From contig NC_053037.3 of assembly GCF_002575655.3 (NCBI RefSeq), positions 327,759,294 through 327,823,293 of the forward strand: 64,000 nucleotides of DNA, in the 5' to 3' direction. The position numbers and the translations under genes are program-made. Under the pieces are notes generated by a model. It did no database searches, had not been told where the DNA came from, and saw nothing but the letters and a program-made list of their open reading frames with translations. This document shows, one piece after another, positions 23,937-35,900 of this stretch (its first letter is position 1; every line of letters starts with the position of its first letter). The stretch is from Aegilops tauschii subsp. strangulata. Lineage: Eukaryota > Streptophyta > Magnoliopsida > Poales > Poaceae.

Positions 23937-24597
23937 TGTCGGGGATATACCCCACGGTATGACCCGGCCGGAAGTATGACCCGGCCGAACTTGGCATTTC
24001 GCTGATGACCCGGCGGAGGACTAGCGACTCATGGGTCTGGCGGCTCATTGGTCAGACAGCTCATGAACCAGACGACTCATGGATGGCCCCGACGACGGGT
24101 CAGATAGAGGACAAGGCCCAAGGCCCAGAAGGCCGGCTCACGTTTATGATGGGCTGGCTTAAGAAGAAAGGGATGACGAATATTTCCTTTACAAGGAAGC
24201 AAGACCCGGACTTGTAATTAACTTGTAAGAGAAGATAGACTAGTCCTAGTCCTACTAGGACTCCACATGTAACCCGCCCCTCTAACTTATATAAGGAGGG
24301 GCAGGGCTCCCCAAAGAGAGAGGGGGCAACAAGAAATAATCTCTAGGGCTAAACACCGAGAGCCGGCTTATGCGGCGACTCTCCCGTGATCATAATGAGA
24401 CCTAGCCACAAACAGCACGTAGGGTTGTTACCGGATGATGTTTCCCGGGGCCCGAAGCTGTCTAAACCCTTGTCTTGTGCGTTGATCCGCCCTGCGTCTC
24501 TCATCCCAATCAACCCCTCTCAAGCTACTACATAGATGCGCTGGCCTCACGACTAAGTCCTCAGGCTAAGGACATCTGCCGTGACAATTCCACGACA
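23937..24597 (+). repeat. 3' LTR of the non-autonomous LTR element
   Basis: This is the same length as the 5' LTR and 99.2% identical to it by direct comparison. It is preceded by the polypurine tract CTGGGGGCTAA at 23,926-23,936. Confidence 0.95.
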
Positions 24598-24666
24598 CTA
24601 CCCATGCGGCTACGGTATCCGCGGGTACCCATACCCATGGGTAAAATTGCCATCCTTAATATTTTG

Positions 24667-25939
24667 GTTTCAATATTATGAATGTGTGTGTTACTACTAT
24701 CGAGTTTCGACAAAAATAGACCACTCTTCAAGGGTGGATGAACATAAAAGATATTACTCATATAAATAGAACAACTATTATTCTCGAACTTAAATGAATA
24801 ACTGTCTCGCATCAAACTAGATCCAGATATAATGTTCATGCTTAACGCTGGCACCAAATAACAATTATTCATGTCTAAAACTAATCCCGAAGGTAGATGT
24901 AGAGTTAGCGTGCCGACGGCGATCACATCGACTTTGGAACCATATCCCACGCGCATGGTCACCTCGTCCTTAGCCAATCTTTGCTTAATCTGTAGTCCCT
25001 GTTTCGAGTTGCAAATATTAGCTACAGAACCAGTATCAAATACCCAGGTACTACTGCGAGCATTAGTAAGGTACACATAAATAACATGTATATAACATAT
25101 ACCTTTGTTCACCTTGCCATCCTTCTTATCCGCCAAATACTTGGGGCAGTTCCGCTTCCAATGACCAGTCCCTTTGCAGTAGAAGCACTCAGTCTCAGGC
25201 TTAGGTCCAGACTTGGGCTTCTTCACTTGAGCAGCAACTTGCTTGCCGTTCTTCTTGAAGTTCCCCTTCTTCCCTTTACCCTTATTCTTGAAACTGGTGG
25301 TCTTGTTGACCATCAACACTTGATGCTCCGTCTTGATTTCTACCTCAGCAGCCTTTAGCATTGCGAAGGGCTCGGGAATCGTCTTATCCATCCCTTGCAT
25401 GTTATAGTTCATCACGAAGCTTTTGTAGCTTGGTGGCAGTGACTGAAGAACTCTGTCAATGACACTATCAACCGTAAGATTAACTCCCAGCTGAGTCAAG
25501 TGATTATGATACCTAGACATTTTGAGTATATGCTCACTGACAGAACTATTCTCCTCCATTTTGCAGCTATAGAACTTATTGGAGACTTCATATCTCTCAA
25601 TCCGGGCATTTGCTTGAAATATTAACTTCAACTCCTAGAACATCTCATATGCTCCATGACGTTCAAAACGTAGTTGAAGTTCCGGTTCTAAGCCGTAAAG
25701 CATGGCACACTGAACTATCTCGTAGTGATCAGCTTTGCTTTGCCAGGCGTTCACAACGTCTGGTGTTGCTCCTGCAGCGGGTCTTGCACCTAGCGGTGCT
25801 TCCAGGACGTAATTCTTCTGTGCAGCAATGAGGATAATCCTCAAGTTACAGACCCAGTCCGTGTAGTTGCTACCATCATCTTTCAACTTAGCTTTATCTA
25901 GAATGCATTAAAATTCAAAGGAACAGTAGCACGGGCCAT
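24667..25939 (-). pseudogene. Copia gag and protease, broken
   Basis: On the minus strand an ATG at 25,939 starts MARATVPLNF, the usual start I recall for this Copia group. A frameshift follows within about 15 codons, and then a TAG at 25,635-25,637. The long open part (25,631 down to 24,667) carries the capsid region, a basic linker, the zinc knuckle CFYCKGTGHWKRNC (about 25,160) and the aspartic protease motif VFDTGS (about 25,045). It ends at the hAT insertion. Gag would form the virus-like particle and the protease would cleave the polyprotein; this copy can do neither intact. Confidence 0.9.
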
Positions 25940-27154
25940 TGATATACAACAACATAGACCTGCAAAATACTATCAGGTACTAAGTTCATGATAAATTAAA
26001 GTTTAATTTAATCATATTACTTAAGAACTCCTACTTAGATAGACATCCCTCTAATCATCTAAGTGATCACGTGATCCAAATCAACTAAACCATGTCCGAT
26101 CATCACGTGAGATGGAGTAGTTTTCGTTTGTGAACATCACTATGTTGATCATATCTACTATATGATTCACACTCGACCTTTCGGTCTCAGTGTTCCGAGG
26201 CCATATCTTCATATGCTAGGCTCGTCAAGTTTAACCCGAGTATTCTGCGTGTGCAAAACTGGCTTGCACCCGCTGTATGTGAACATAGAGCTTATCACAC
26301 CCGATCATCACGTGGTGTCTCTGCACGACGAACTTTCGCAGCGGTGCATACTCAGGGAGAACACTTGTACCTTGAAATTAAGTGAGAGATCATCTTATAA
26401 TGCTACCGTCGAACTAAGCAAAATAATATGCATAAAGGATAAAATCGCATGCAATCAATATAAGTGATATGATATGGCCATCATCATCTTGTGCCTTTGA
26501 TCTCCATCTCCAAAGCACCGTCATGATCACCATCGTCACCGACGCGACACCTTGATCTCCAACCTAGCATCGTTGTCGTCTCGCCAACTATTGCTTCTAC
26601 GACTATCGCTACCACTTAGTGATAAAGTAAAAACAATTACAGGGCAGTTGCATTGCATACAATAAAGCGACAACCATATGGCTCCTGCCAGTTGCCGATA
26701 ACTCAGTTACAAAACATGATCATCTCATACAATAAAGTTTAGCATCATGTCTTGACCATATCACATCACAACATGCCCTGCAAAAACAAGTTAGACGTCC
26801 TCTACTTTGTTGTTGCAAGTTTTACGTGGCTGCTACGGGCTGAGCAAGAACCGTTCTTACCTACGCATCAAAACCAGAACGATTTTTCGATAAGTGTGTT
26901 GTTTTAACCTTCAACAAGGACCAGGCGTAGTCACACTCGATTCAACTAAAGTTGGAGAAACTGACACCCGCCAGCCACCTGTGTGCAAAGCACGTCGGTA
27001 GAACCAGTCTTGGGTAAGCGTACGCGTAATGTCGGTCGGGCCGCTTCATCGAACAATACCGCCGAATCAAAGTATGACATGCTGGTAAGCAGTATGACTA
27101 TTATCGCCCACAACTCTTTGTGTTCTACTCGTGCATATAACATCTACGCATGAA
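25940..27154 (-). other. Noncoding 5' leader of the Copia element
   Basis: This is the stretch between PBS and gag, about 1.2 kb, with no supported coding frame. Long leaders carrying packaging and dimerisation signals are known in BARE1-type elements. I see no individual motif I can name. Confidence 0.75.
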
Positions 27155-27170
27155 CCTGGCTCTGATGCCA
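27155..27170 (-). other. Copia primer-binding site (initiator Met tRNA type)
   Basis: On the minus strand TGGCATCAGAGCCAGG starts one base after the LTR end CCCCAACA. It matches the plant initiator-Met-tRNA PBS form TGGTATCAGAGC with one change. Confidence 0.9.
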
Positions 27171-27171
27171 C

Positions 27172-28892
27172 TGTTGGGGAACGCAGTAATTTCAAAATTT
27201 TCCTACGCACACGCAAGATCCATCTAGGTGATGCATAGCAACGAGAGGGGAGAGTGTTGTCCAAGTACCCTCGTAGAACAAAAGCGGAAGCGTTATGACA
27301 ACGCGGTTGATGTAGTCGTACGTCTTCATGATCAGACCGATCCTAGTACTGAAAGTACGGCACCTCCGCGATCTGCACATGTTTAGCTCGGTGACGTCCC
27401 ACGAACTCTAGATCCAGCTGAGTGTCGAGGGAGAGCTTCGTCAGCACCACGGCGTGATGACGGTGATGATGAAGTTACCGACGCAGGGCTTCGCCTAAGC
27501 ACTACAACGATATGACCGAGGTGGAAATCTGTGGAGGGGGGCACCGCACACGGCTAAACAATCAACTTGTGTGTCTATGGGGTGCCCCCTCCATATATAA
27601 AGGACTAGAGGAGGGGAGGGCCGGCCCTCTCTACGGCGTGCCCTAGGGGAAGTCCTACTCCCACCGGGAGTAGGATTCCCCCCTTCCCTAGTTGGAGTAG
27701 GAGAGGAAGGAAGGAGGAGAGAGGGAGAAGGAAAGGGGGGCCGACCCCCTTCCCTATTCGGATTGGGCTTGGGGGGGCGCCCCCACCTTGGCCGCCTCCT
27801 CGTCTCTCCCACTAAGGCCCATTAAGGCCCATGTACTCCCCGGGGGGTTCCGGTAACCCCCCGGTACTCCGGTAAATGCCCGAACTCACTCGGAACCATT
27901 CTAATGTCCAAACATAGGCTTCCAATATATCGATCTATATGTCTCGACCATTTTGAGACTCCTTGTCATGCCTGTGATCATATCTGGGACTCCGAACAAC
28001 CTTCGGTACATCAAAACACATAAACTCATAATATCGATCGTCACCGAACGTTAAGCGTGCGGACCCTACGGGTTCGAGAACTATGTAGACATGACCGAGA
28101 CTCATCTCCGCTCAATAACAAATAGCGGAACTTGGATGCTCATATTGGTTCCTACATATTCTACGAGGATCTTTATCGGTCAAACCGCATAACAACATAT
28201 GTTGTTCCCTTTGTCATCGGTATGTTACTTGCCCGAGATTCGATCATCGGTATCTCAATACCTAGTTCAATCTCGTTACCGGCAAGTCTCTTTACTCATT
28301 ACGTAATGCATCATCCCGTAACTAACTCATTTGTCACATTGCTTGCAAGGCTTATAGTGATGTGTATTACCGAGAGGGCCCAGAGATACTTCTCTGACAA
28401 TCGGAGTGACAAATCCTAATCTCGATCTATGCCAACTCAACAAACACCATCGGAGACACCTGTAGAGCATCTTTGTAATCACCCAGTTATGTTGTCACGT
28501 TTGATAGCACACTAAGTGTTCCTCCGGTATTCGGGAGTTGCATAATCTCATAGTCATAGGAACATGTATAAGTCATGAAGAAAGCAATAGCAACAAACTA
28601 AACAATCATCGTGCTAAGCTAACGGATGGGTCAAGTCAATCACACCATTCTCTAATGATATGATACTGTTAATCAAATGACAACTCATGTTTATGGCTAG
28701 GAAACTTAACCATCTTTGATTCAACGAGCTAGTCAAGTAGAGGCATACTAGTGACACTTTGTTTGTCTATGTATTCACACATGTACTAAGTTTCCGATTA
28801 ATACAATTCTAGCATGAATAATAAACATTTATCATGATATAAGGAAATATAAATACCAACTTTATTATTGCCTCTAGGGCATATTTCCTTCA
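27172..28892 (-). repeat. 5' LTR of the Copia element
   Basis: This 1,721-bp LTR is uninterrupted and is the clean reference for the interrupted copy at 6,926-10,299. A TATATATAAAGG stretch (about 27,591) marks the promoter area. It is followed on the right by TGATC, the target duplication. Confidence 0.94.
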
Positions 28893-31800
28893 TGATCTTC
28901 TTGCTGTGGTAGTGCCTCAGGCCATGTTGATAGATGGCTGACCTGCTGAGCACCAAGAGACGTGCTTCTTCGAGTAGGTCAACGCGGTCTTGACGGGCTT
29001 CCTTGGCTTCGGCTTTGGTGTACATCACGACCCGCGGTGAGTCGAACTCGATGTCGGTTGGGATGACGGCTTTTTCTCCATAGACGAGGAAGAATGGGGT
29101 GAACCCGGTCCACCGGTTTGGCGTTGTGCGGAGACTCCAGAGGATGGCCGGCAACTCGTCGAGCTAGCTCTCGGGTGAACGGACAAGCGGCTCCAGGAGT
29201 CGCGGCTTGATGCCAGATAGATTGAGGCCATTGGCCCGCTCGACCTGGCCATTGGACTACGGGTGTGCCACGGAAGCCAAGTCGAGGCGGATGCCGGAGA
29301 TGGAGCAATACTGTGCGAGCGCGCCCTTGGCAGAGTTGGTGCCGTTGTCCGTGATGATGTTGTTTGGGACGCCGTATCGCACCACGATATCCTTGATGAA
29401 CCGGACGACTGTCGGCCCGTCCAGCTTTTTGATTGGTCGTGTTTCGATCCACTTGGTGAACTTGTCCACCGCCACTAGCAAGTGCGTCATGCCACCTCGG
29501 GCGGTCTTGAAAAGTCCCACCATATCGAGTCCCCAGACCGCAAAGGGCCATGTGATCGGGATGGTGCGTAGTGCTGAGGCCGGCTGGTGGCTGCGCTTGC
29601 TAAAGCGCTGGCATCCCTCACACTTGAGGACAAGCGACTCGATGTCTTGGAGGGCCGTGGGCCAGTAGAAACCGTGGCGAAAAGCATTAGCCACCAGGGA
29701 CCTCTAGGCGGCGTGGTGCCCGGACTCGCCCTGGTGTATGTCGAGGAGGATCTCAAAGCCCTTGTACTATTCGATGCAGCGTTGGAAACCGCCCGTCGAA
29801 CTGCGCTTGACGAGCTCGTTGTTGATGATGTTGTAGGTGGACACCCGACGCTGCACTTGCCGGGCTTCGGTCTCGTCCATGGGGAGAACCCCGTTCTCCA
29901 GGAACTTTGAGATGGGCAGGGCCCACGATGGGGCCGCCACCGTGGCGAAGACGGCCACCATGGTGGGTTCTGGGGCGGCAGCCCTCGGGTTGGGGACGTC
30001 GGCGGCCGGGTTGAGCGTGGGAGCCCTCGGGTTGGGTTCACCAGCCCCGGGTTGGGTACGGCAGTCCCCAGGCCGGGTTCGGCGGCCCCTGGGCCGGGTT
30101 TAGCGGTCCCCGGGCCGGGAAGAGATGCGGCCGGGTCGTCCGGGACGAAGATGGATTCGGAGTTCGGGGACGGCTTGACGGATGGCTTGTGCAGGTGCTC
30201 GAGGGAGACGCCGGACGGAATGGATTGCCGGGATGAGCCAATCTTGGCTAGCGCGTCGGTGGCCTTGTTTTCTGTGCGTGGGACATGGAGGAACTCGCGA
30301 CCGTCGAAGAAGACGGATAGTTGCTGGACGAGGAAGCAATAGCTGGCCATGTTTGCGTCGCAAGCGTCCCACTCGCCGGAGCTTTGCTACACCACCAGGT
30401 CCGAGTCGCCGTAGCATAGGATGCGCCGGATGCCGAGTTCCTTGGCAATCCGGAGGCCATGCACAAGGGCCTCATACTCGGCGACGTTGTTGGAGGCAGC
30501 AAAGTGCCGGTCGCCCTTCGGGGAAGACAGCACGATGTCGGCTCCCAAGCTGGAGCGCATCTTGGAGCCGTCGAAGTGCATGCGCCAGTGCGTTGAATCC
30601 GGCGGCGGCGGCAGGTACTAGGTCTCGGTCTAGTCGACGAGGAAGTCGGCCAGAGCTTAGGACTTGATCGTGGTGCGGGTCTCGTAGAGGATGATGTGGC
30701 CGGCTAGCTTGATCGCCCACTTGGCAACCCGGCCAGAGGCATCCCGGCAACCTATGATCTCGCCGATGGGGGCCGTGCTGACCACGGTAACAACATGCTC
30801 TTGGAAATACTGCTGCAACTTCTTGGCGGTAAAATACACACTATAACACATCTTCTGGTAGTGCGGGTAGTTTTGCTTGGAGGCGGAAAGCACCTCGCTC
30901 AGGTAGTAGACTGGGCGCTGGACAGACTGGATCTTGCCCTTCTCTGGTCACTCGACCACCATCACCATGCTGACCGACCGCGAGGTGGCGGCAATGTAGA
31001 GCAACAGCGGCTCCATCTCGGCTGGTGCAGCCAGGACGGGTGCGGTGGAGAGCATGCGCTTGAGATCCTAGAAGGCTTCGTCCGCCTGGTCATTCCACTC
31101 GAACGGTGCCGTCTTCCTAATCAGCTGGTATAGGGACAAGGCCCTCTCGCCCAGCCGGCTGAGAAACCGGCTGACCAAGGCCAAGCAGCCGGTGAATTTC
31201 TGGACAACGCGCAGCCGAAGCGGCTTGTGCATGCACTCGATGGCCTTGATCTTCTCCAGATCACCTCAATACCGCGCTCCGAGACGAGGAAGCCGAGTAG
31301 CTTTCTGGCCGGGACGCCGAAAAGGCACTTCTCCGGGTTGAGCTTGAACCGGCACTCGCGCAGGTTGGCAAAGGTTTCCTTCAGGTCGTCGAGGAGCGTG
31401 AGGTGCTGCTTGGTCTTCACCACGATGTCGTCCACATAAATGTGGATGTTGTGGCCGAGTTGCAGCAGCAGGCATTTCTGCATGTAGCGTTGGAAAGTGG
31501 TGCCGGCGTTCTTCAAGCCGAACGACATGGTGATGTAGCAATATGCCCCGAAGGGCGTGATGAAGGACGTCTTCAGGGCGTCGGCCGGGTCCAGCTTTAT
31601 CTGGTGAGAGCCGGAGTAAGCATCAAGGAAGGACAGGAGCTCACAGCCGGCGGTGGAGTCGATGACTTGATCGATCCGCGGGAGAGCGAATGGATCCTTG
31701 GGGCAAGCCTTGTTCAGGCTGGTGTAGTCGATGCACATGCGCCAGGTCTTGTTTTTCTTCAGGACGAGGACTGGGTTGGCCAGCCACTCGGGGTGGAACA

Positions 31801-32925
31801 CTTCCATGATGAAGCCGGCCACCAAGAGCTTGGCGACCTCTTCACCAATGGTTCTTCTCTTCTCTTCAGAAAAGCGACGTAGGGGTTGACGGACAGGCTT
31901 GGCGCCCTTGCGGACGTGGAGTTTGTGCTCGGCGTACTTCCTCAGAATACCCGGCATGTCCTTTGGGGTCCATGCGAAGATATCCGGATTCTCATGGAGG
32001 AAGTCGACGAGCTCGCCTTCCTATTTGTTGTCGAGGCGGGTGCCAACGACAACGTACTTGCTGCAGCTGGGGTCTTCTGGGTTCAGCTTGACCTTCTTGG
32101 TCTCCTTGGAGGGATGGAACGAGGCCTCATCGACCAGGTCCTTAGCCCAAACCGGCACGGACGGTGTCTCGTTGGCCAAAGCAACGATCCGGTCGAGCTG
32201 GCACCGCTCCTCGGCTATGACCAGCGACTCGGCCAGTTTGGCACCGGCTTGGGCGCATTCCAGGGACTTGCGGTAGTCGCTGGTGATGGTGATGAGGCCC
32301 TTCGGACCCGGCAGCTTCATCTTCAGGTAGGCATAGTGGGGGACCGCCATGAACTTGGCGAGTGCCGACCAGCCCAGCAGCGCGTGATACGCGCTGGATA
32401 GGTCCACCACCTCGAACCAGAGCGGCTCGCGTCGGAAGTGGTCACTGGTGCCGAACAGGACGTCGAGCCGGATCCGGCCGATGGGAGAGGCCGGGCACGA
32501 TGCCGTGGAAGATCGTCCGGGTCGGCTCCAAGTCTTTGGGCTCGAGGCCAAGCTTGGTATGGTGTCGTGGTAGAGGATGTTGATGCTGCTGCCGCCATCG
32601 ATGAGGACACGGGAGAACTTGCATGTGCGCCGGGGCGCGACAATGGTGGGGTCGAGGATGAGGGCGTAGCCACCCGGGTTCGGCATGACGGTCGGGTGGT
32701 CTTCTTTGGTCCAGGTGACCGGGCGCTCCGACCAATGCATGTACTCCGGCTTGCTCGGGATGACGGTGTTCACCTCCTGCCGGAGCAGGCACTCGCTATG
32801 TTTGTCATCACCAAGGCTGGTGAAGACGACGTAGGTCGCATTCTGGTCTGGGTAAACATCATCGTGCATCGTGCCGTTGGCCGGGGGCGGAGGCGGCTGC
32901 CCCGCACCCGGAGCCGGAGCCGAAC
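28893..32925 (-). pseudogene. G1: Tat-like Gypsy protease, RT, RNase H and integrase, broken
   Basis: Read from right to left on the minus strand: the end of gag (proline run), the protease motif VLIDGGSSINILY (about 32,583-32,608), RT with MCIDYTSLNKACPKDPF and the active-site YVDDIVVKT (about 31,419-31,445), RNase H blocks, a second RNase H-like domain (DGSKMRSSLGA, then CYGDSDLVV), the integrase zinc motif CEGCQRF, VAVDKFTKW, TDNGT, and the integrase tail to 28,893. It continues at 6,925 beyond the Copia. Domain order and the KACPKDPF signature fit the Tat branch of non-chromodomain Gypsy elements. At least eight stops or frameshifts break it, including TAG near 32,021, a frameshift near 31,260 and stops near 30,625-30,665. 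Gag, 5' leader and 5' LTR are missing because G2 abuts it. Confidence 0.9.
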
Positions 32926-35900
32926 TGAACCACAGGACGGAGAGGATTGTCTTTGATGTTTCCAAGATCCCCTTGCCTTACAACGGGATCATTGGCCGCC
33001 CAGTGCTGGCCAAGTTCATGGCGGCGTCGCACTATGCCTACAACACGCTAAAAATGCCAGGGCCGATGACCATCATCACCGTCCCCTCCGACAAGAAGGA
33101 TGCACTGATCTCCACTGACCAACTCTACCGGGAGGCGGTTGCAGCAACTGCCGCCAAGGCGCTTGCTCCTGCCGCTGAAGCCCCGGGGGGGGGAGAAGAC
33201 CGGCAAGACCTCTCACACCCACTCCGGCAAGCGCACCTCTTCGGAGTGTAGTGCTCCCGTCGAGGACGTGCTGGAGAGCTCCACCGGCAAGAGCAAGAAA
33301 TCCAGAGCTGCACCGCCAGAGACCAAGATGGTGGCCGTCAAGGGGGATGGCACGGGAGGGGCTTTCACCATAAGCTCCACCCTCGACAGCAAATAGGAAA
33401 GCGCACTCGTCACTTTCCTGCGGGCGAATGTCGATGTGTTTGCGTGGCAAGCATCCGACATCCCCGGCGTTCCCAGGGAAGTGATTGAGCACCATCTTGT
33501 TGTCTGTCCCCATGCGCGACCCGTCAAGCAGAAGGTCAGGAAGCAAGCTTTGGAATGACAAGAGTTCATCACAGAGGAGATCAGGAAATTAGAAGCAGCA
33601 GGCTTGGTGAGAGGAGTACTCCATCCGACGTGGTTGGCCAATCCGGTGGTGGTGCGCAAGGTAAACGGGGAGTGGAGGTTGTGTATTGACTACACAGATA
33701 TCAATAAGGCTTGTCCTAAGGACCCCTTCCCGTTGCCGCGTATCGACCAGATTGTTGACTCCACGGTCGGGTGTGACCTGTTGTCATTCCTTGACGCCTA
33801 CTCGGGCTACCACCAGATCTTCATGACAAGAGAAGACAACATTCATCACCCCATGTGGTATGTATTGCTTTTTACGGATGCCTTTCGGGTTGAAGAGTGC
33901 TGGCTCAACGTTTGCAAGGGCAGTCCAAATTGGTTTTGAGCCCCAGCTACGTAGAAATATGGAAGCTTATATGGATGACATAGTTGTCAAAACCAAGGAC
34001 AGGGCAACACTCATACCACATTTAGAAGAGACGTTTGCGAACCTGCGCAAGATCAACCTCAAGCTGAACCCGAAGAAGTGTGTCTTTGGCATCCCGTCCG
34101 GCAAGCTTCTCGGGTTCTTTGTATCCCGGCATGGGATCGAGGCGAATTCGGACAAGATCAGGGCCATTGAGCAGATTGAGGCGCCCGGGCGGATCAAAGA
34201 TGTGCGTCGGCTTGCTGGCTGCGTTGCCGCCATGAGCAGATTCATCTCCAAGCCTGCCGAGCACGCCCTTCCCCTTTTCAAGATTTTGAAAAAGGCGGGC
34301 CCAATGGAATGGACCCCAGAGGCCAAAGCAGCGCTGCAAGATCTGAAGAAATAACTCTCCTCTACGCCAATACTAGTTGCGCCTAAACCACAAGAGCCGT
34401 TGTTGCTGTACTTAGCGGCGACGAATCAAGTGGTCAGTGTTGCGCTAGTGGCACTGAGAGAGGTCGACACAGAAGTGATAGCAACAACAGAGCCTGACGC
34501 CACTGGGGCAAAAGCGATGCAACCAAGTGGAGTGGTGCAGAAGAAGAAGATGATGCAGCACCCAGTCTACTTTGTTAGCTCCCTCCTGCAGGGGGCTAGA
34601 TCAAGGTACTCCGGCATGCAGAAATTGCTCTTCGGCCTCCTTATGGCCTCGAGGAAGCTGCGTCATTACTTCCAAGCACACAAAATCACCGTCGTCACTC
34701 GCCTCCCGTTACAACGGATATTGCATAACCCAGACGCGACCGGGAGGATTGTGGAGTGGGCCTTGGAGCTATCAAGTTTTGGTTTGAAGTTTGAGAGCAC
34801 CTCAACAATCCAGAGTAGAGTCCTGGCGGAGTTCATTGCAGAATGGACCTCAACGCCTGATGAAGAGATCCAGGAGACCACTCTCCCCGGCAAGGAAACA
34901 GCTCGCGACTGGATTATGTACTTTGACAGGGCTTTCTCGCTGCAAGGCGCCGGTGCTGGTGTGCTGCTCATCGCACCCACCGGAGAGCACCTCAAGTATG
35001 TGGTCCAGATGCACTTCCCCAGGGAGATGTCGACGAACAACACTGCCGAGTATGAGGGACTGCTTGCCGGTCTCAGGATCGCGGCAGACCTCGGAATCAA
35101 GAAACTCATCGTTAGGGGTGATTCACAGCTTGTCGTCAAGCAAGTTAATAAGGATTATCAAAGTCCGTTGATGGAGGCCTACGTAGATGAAGTGAGGAAG
35201 CTGGAGGAGCGTTTTGACGGTATACAAGTAGAGCATGTCCCCCGAGCGGAGAACGGCATCGCCGATTACTTCTCGAAACACGCTACCCTCAAACTACCTG
35301 TGGAACCAGGTACTTTTGTGCTTCGTTTAACTCAGCCATCCGTTGAACCGTCAACGGAGCAGAACAAGCGGAGGAAATCAGGACCCGGCAAGTACTTTCC
35401 AGCCGAGTTCCCCGGAGCCACCGACAAAGATGTTGCTGAGGACACTGAGCCTGCCGTGGGACGACAGACTCCGGCAGAGCGTCAAGCCCTTGCCGTAGAG
35501 GCAACCGCTCCCATAGCAGAAGAGATGCCTTCAGTCCTTGCCGTCGAGCCTCAGGCTCCGGCATGGGCGCAGCATACCGTCCGATTTCTCCAAACAGGGG
35601 AGCTTCCTGAGGAGCAGGAAGAAGCAGAGAGAGTAGCCCGTCGGTCTGCCATGTATCAGTTCGTCGATGACGTTCTATACAGAAAAAGGCCGAACGGTGT
35701 GAAATTGAAGTGCATTCCCCGGGTGGAAGGACTAGAGCTGTTGGCAGAGATACACGGAGGCATATGTGGCTCCCACATAGGGTCGAGGGCCCTTGCCGGC
35801 AAGGCGTTCTGGCAAGATTTCTTCTGGCCCACTGCCCTCCAGGATGCGACGGCGCTAGTAACCAGGTGTGAAGCGTGCCAGTTCCATTCGAAGAAGCTTC

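Larger units (their letters stand above)
17577..24597 (+). mobile_element. Young non-autonomous LTR retrotransposon (LARD-like)
   Basis: Two 661-bp LTRs (17,577-18,237 and 23,937-24,597) bound a 5.7-kb interior, with CTACC duplicated on both sides (17,572-17,576 and 24,598-24,602). The LTRs differ at five positions (0.76%), which gives about 0.3 million years at 1.3e-8 per site per year. A PBS-like TGGCGCCCACCGTGGGG follows the 5' LTR, and an AAACTGGGGGCTAA polypurine tract precedes the 3' LTR. I find no gag, protease, RT, RNase H or integrase motif on either strand, so it must have moved using another element's proteins. The interior contains several degenerate repeat series (see findings) and one 329-codon open frame of unknown meaning at 22,505-23,494. 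Strand is given from PBS and PPT. Confidence 0.93.
17139..24658. mobile_element. hAT-type DNA element split by an LTR element
   Basis: The termini are perfect 13-bp inverted repeats, TAAGGATGGCAAT at the left and its complement at the right. They are flanked by 8-bp duplications ATCTTTTG (17,131-17,138) and ATATTTTG (24,659-24,666), which differ at one base. An 8-bp duplication is diagnostic of hAT. Without the nested LTR element (17,577-24,597) and one CTACC, the hAT unit is only about 490 bp, so it is a non-autonomous, MITE-like derivative. It is packed with copies of CCCAT/ATGGG and the palindrome TACCCATGGGTA, which look like subterminal transposase-binding repeats. No transposase is present. 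It interrupts the Copia pol between protease and integrase. Confidence 0.9.
6926..28892 (-). mobile_element. Full-length Copia retrotransposon, BARE1/WIS/Angela type, with nested insertions
   Basis: On the minus strand the element runs 5' LTR (28,892-27,172), PBS, leader, gag-protease, integrase, RT-RNase H, PPT, 3' LTR (10,299-6,926). It is flanked by a perfect TGATC duplication (6,921-6,925 and 28,893-28,897). The LTR termini TGAAGGAAATATGCC and CCCCAACA are those I recall for the BARE1/WIS/Angela family, the most abundant Copia group of Triticeae. After subtracting the insertions the element is about 8.6 kb, the expected size. It is dead: gag has a frameshift and a stop, and pol has several stops and frameshifts. 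In the outermost 400 bp the two LTRs differ at about 22 positions by eye (about 5%), suggesting roughly 2 million years at the usual grass intergenic rate. Confidence 0.93.

Noticed and set aside
28979..29551. 190-codon minus-strand frame in G1
   Set aside because: It is a shifted-frame shadow of the G1 integrase. The true frame shows VAVDKFTKW and TDNGT.
32871..33251. Start codon of G2 pol at 32,871
   Set aside because: The first part of this frame is G1 sequence read backwards. G2 similarity begins only at about 32,925, so the ATG is accidental.
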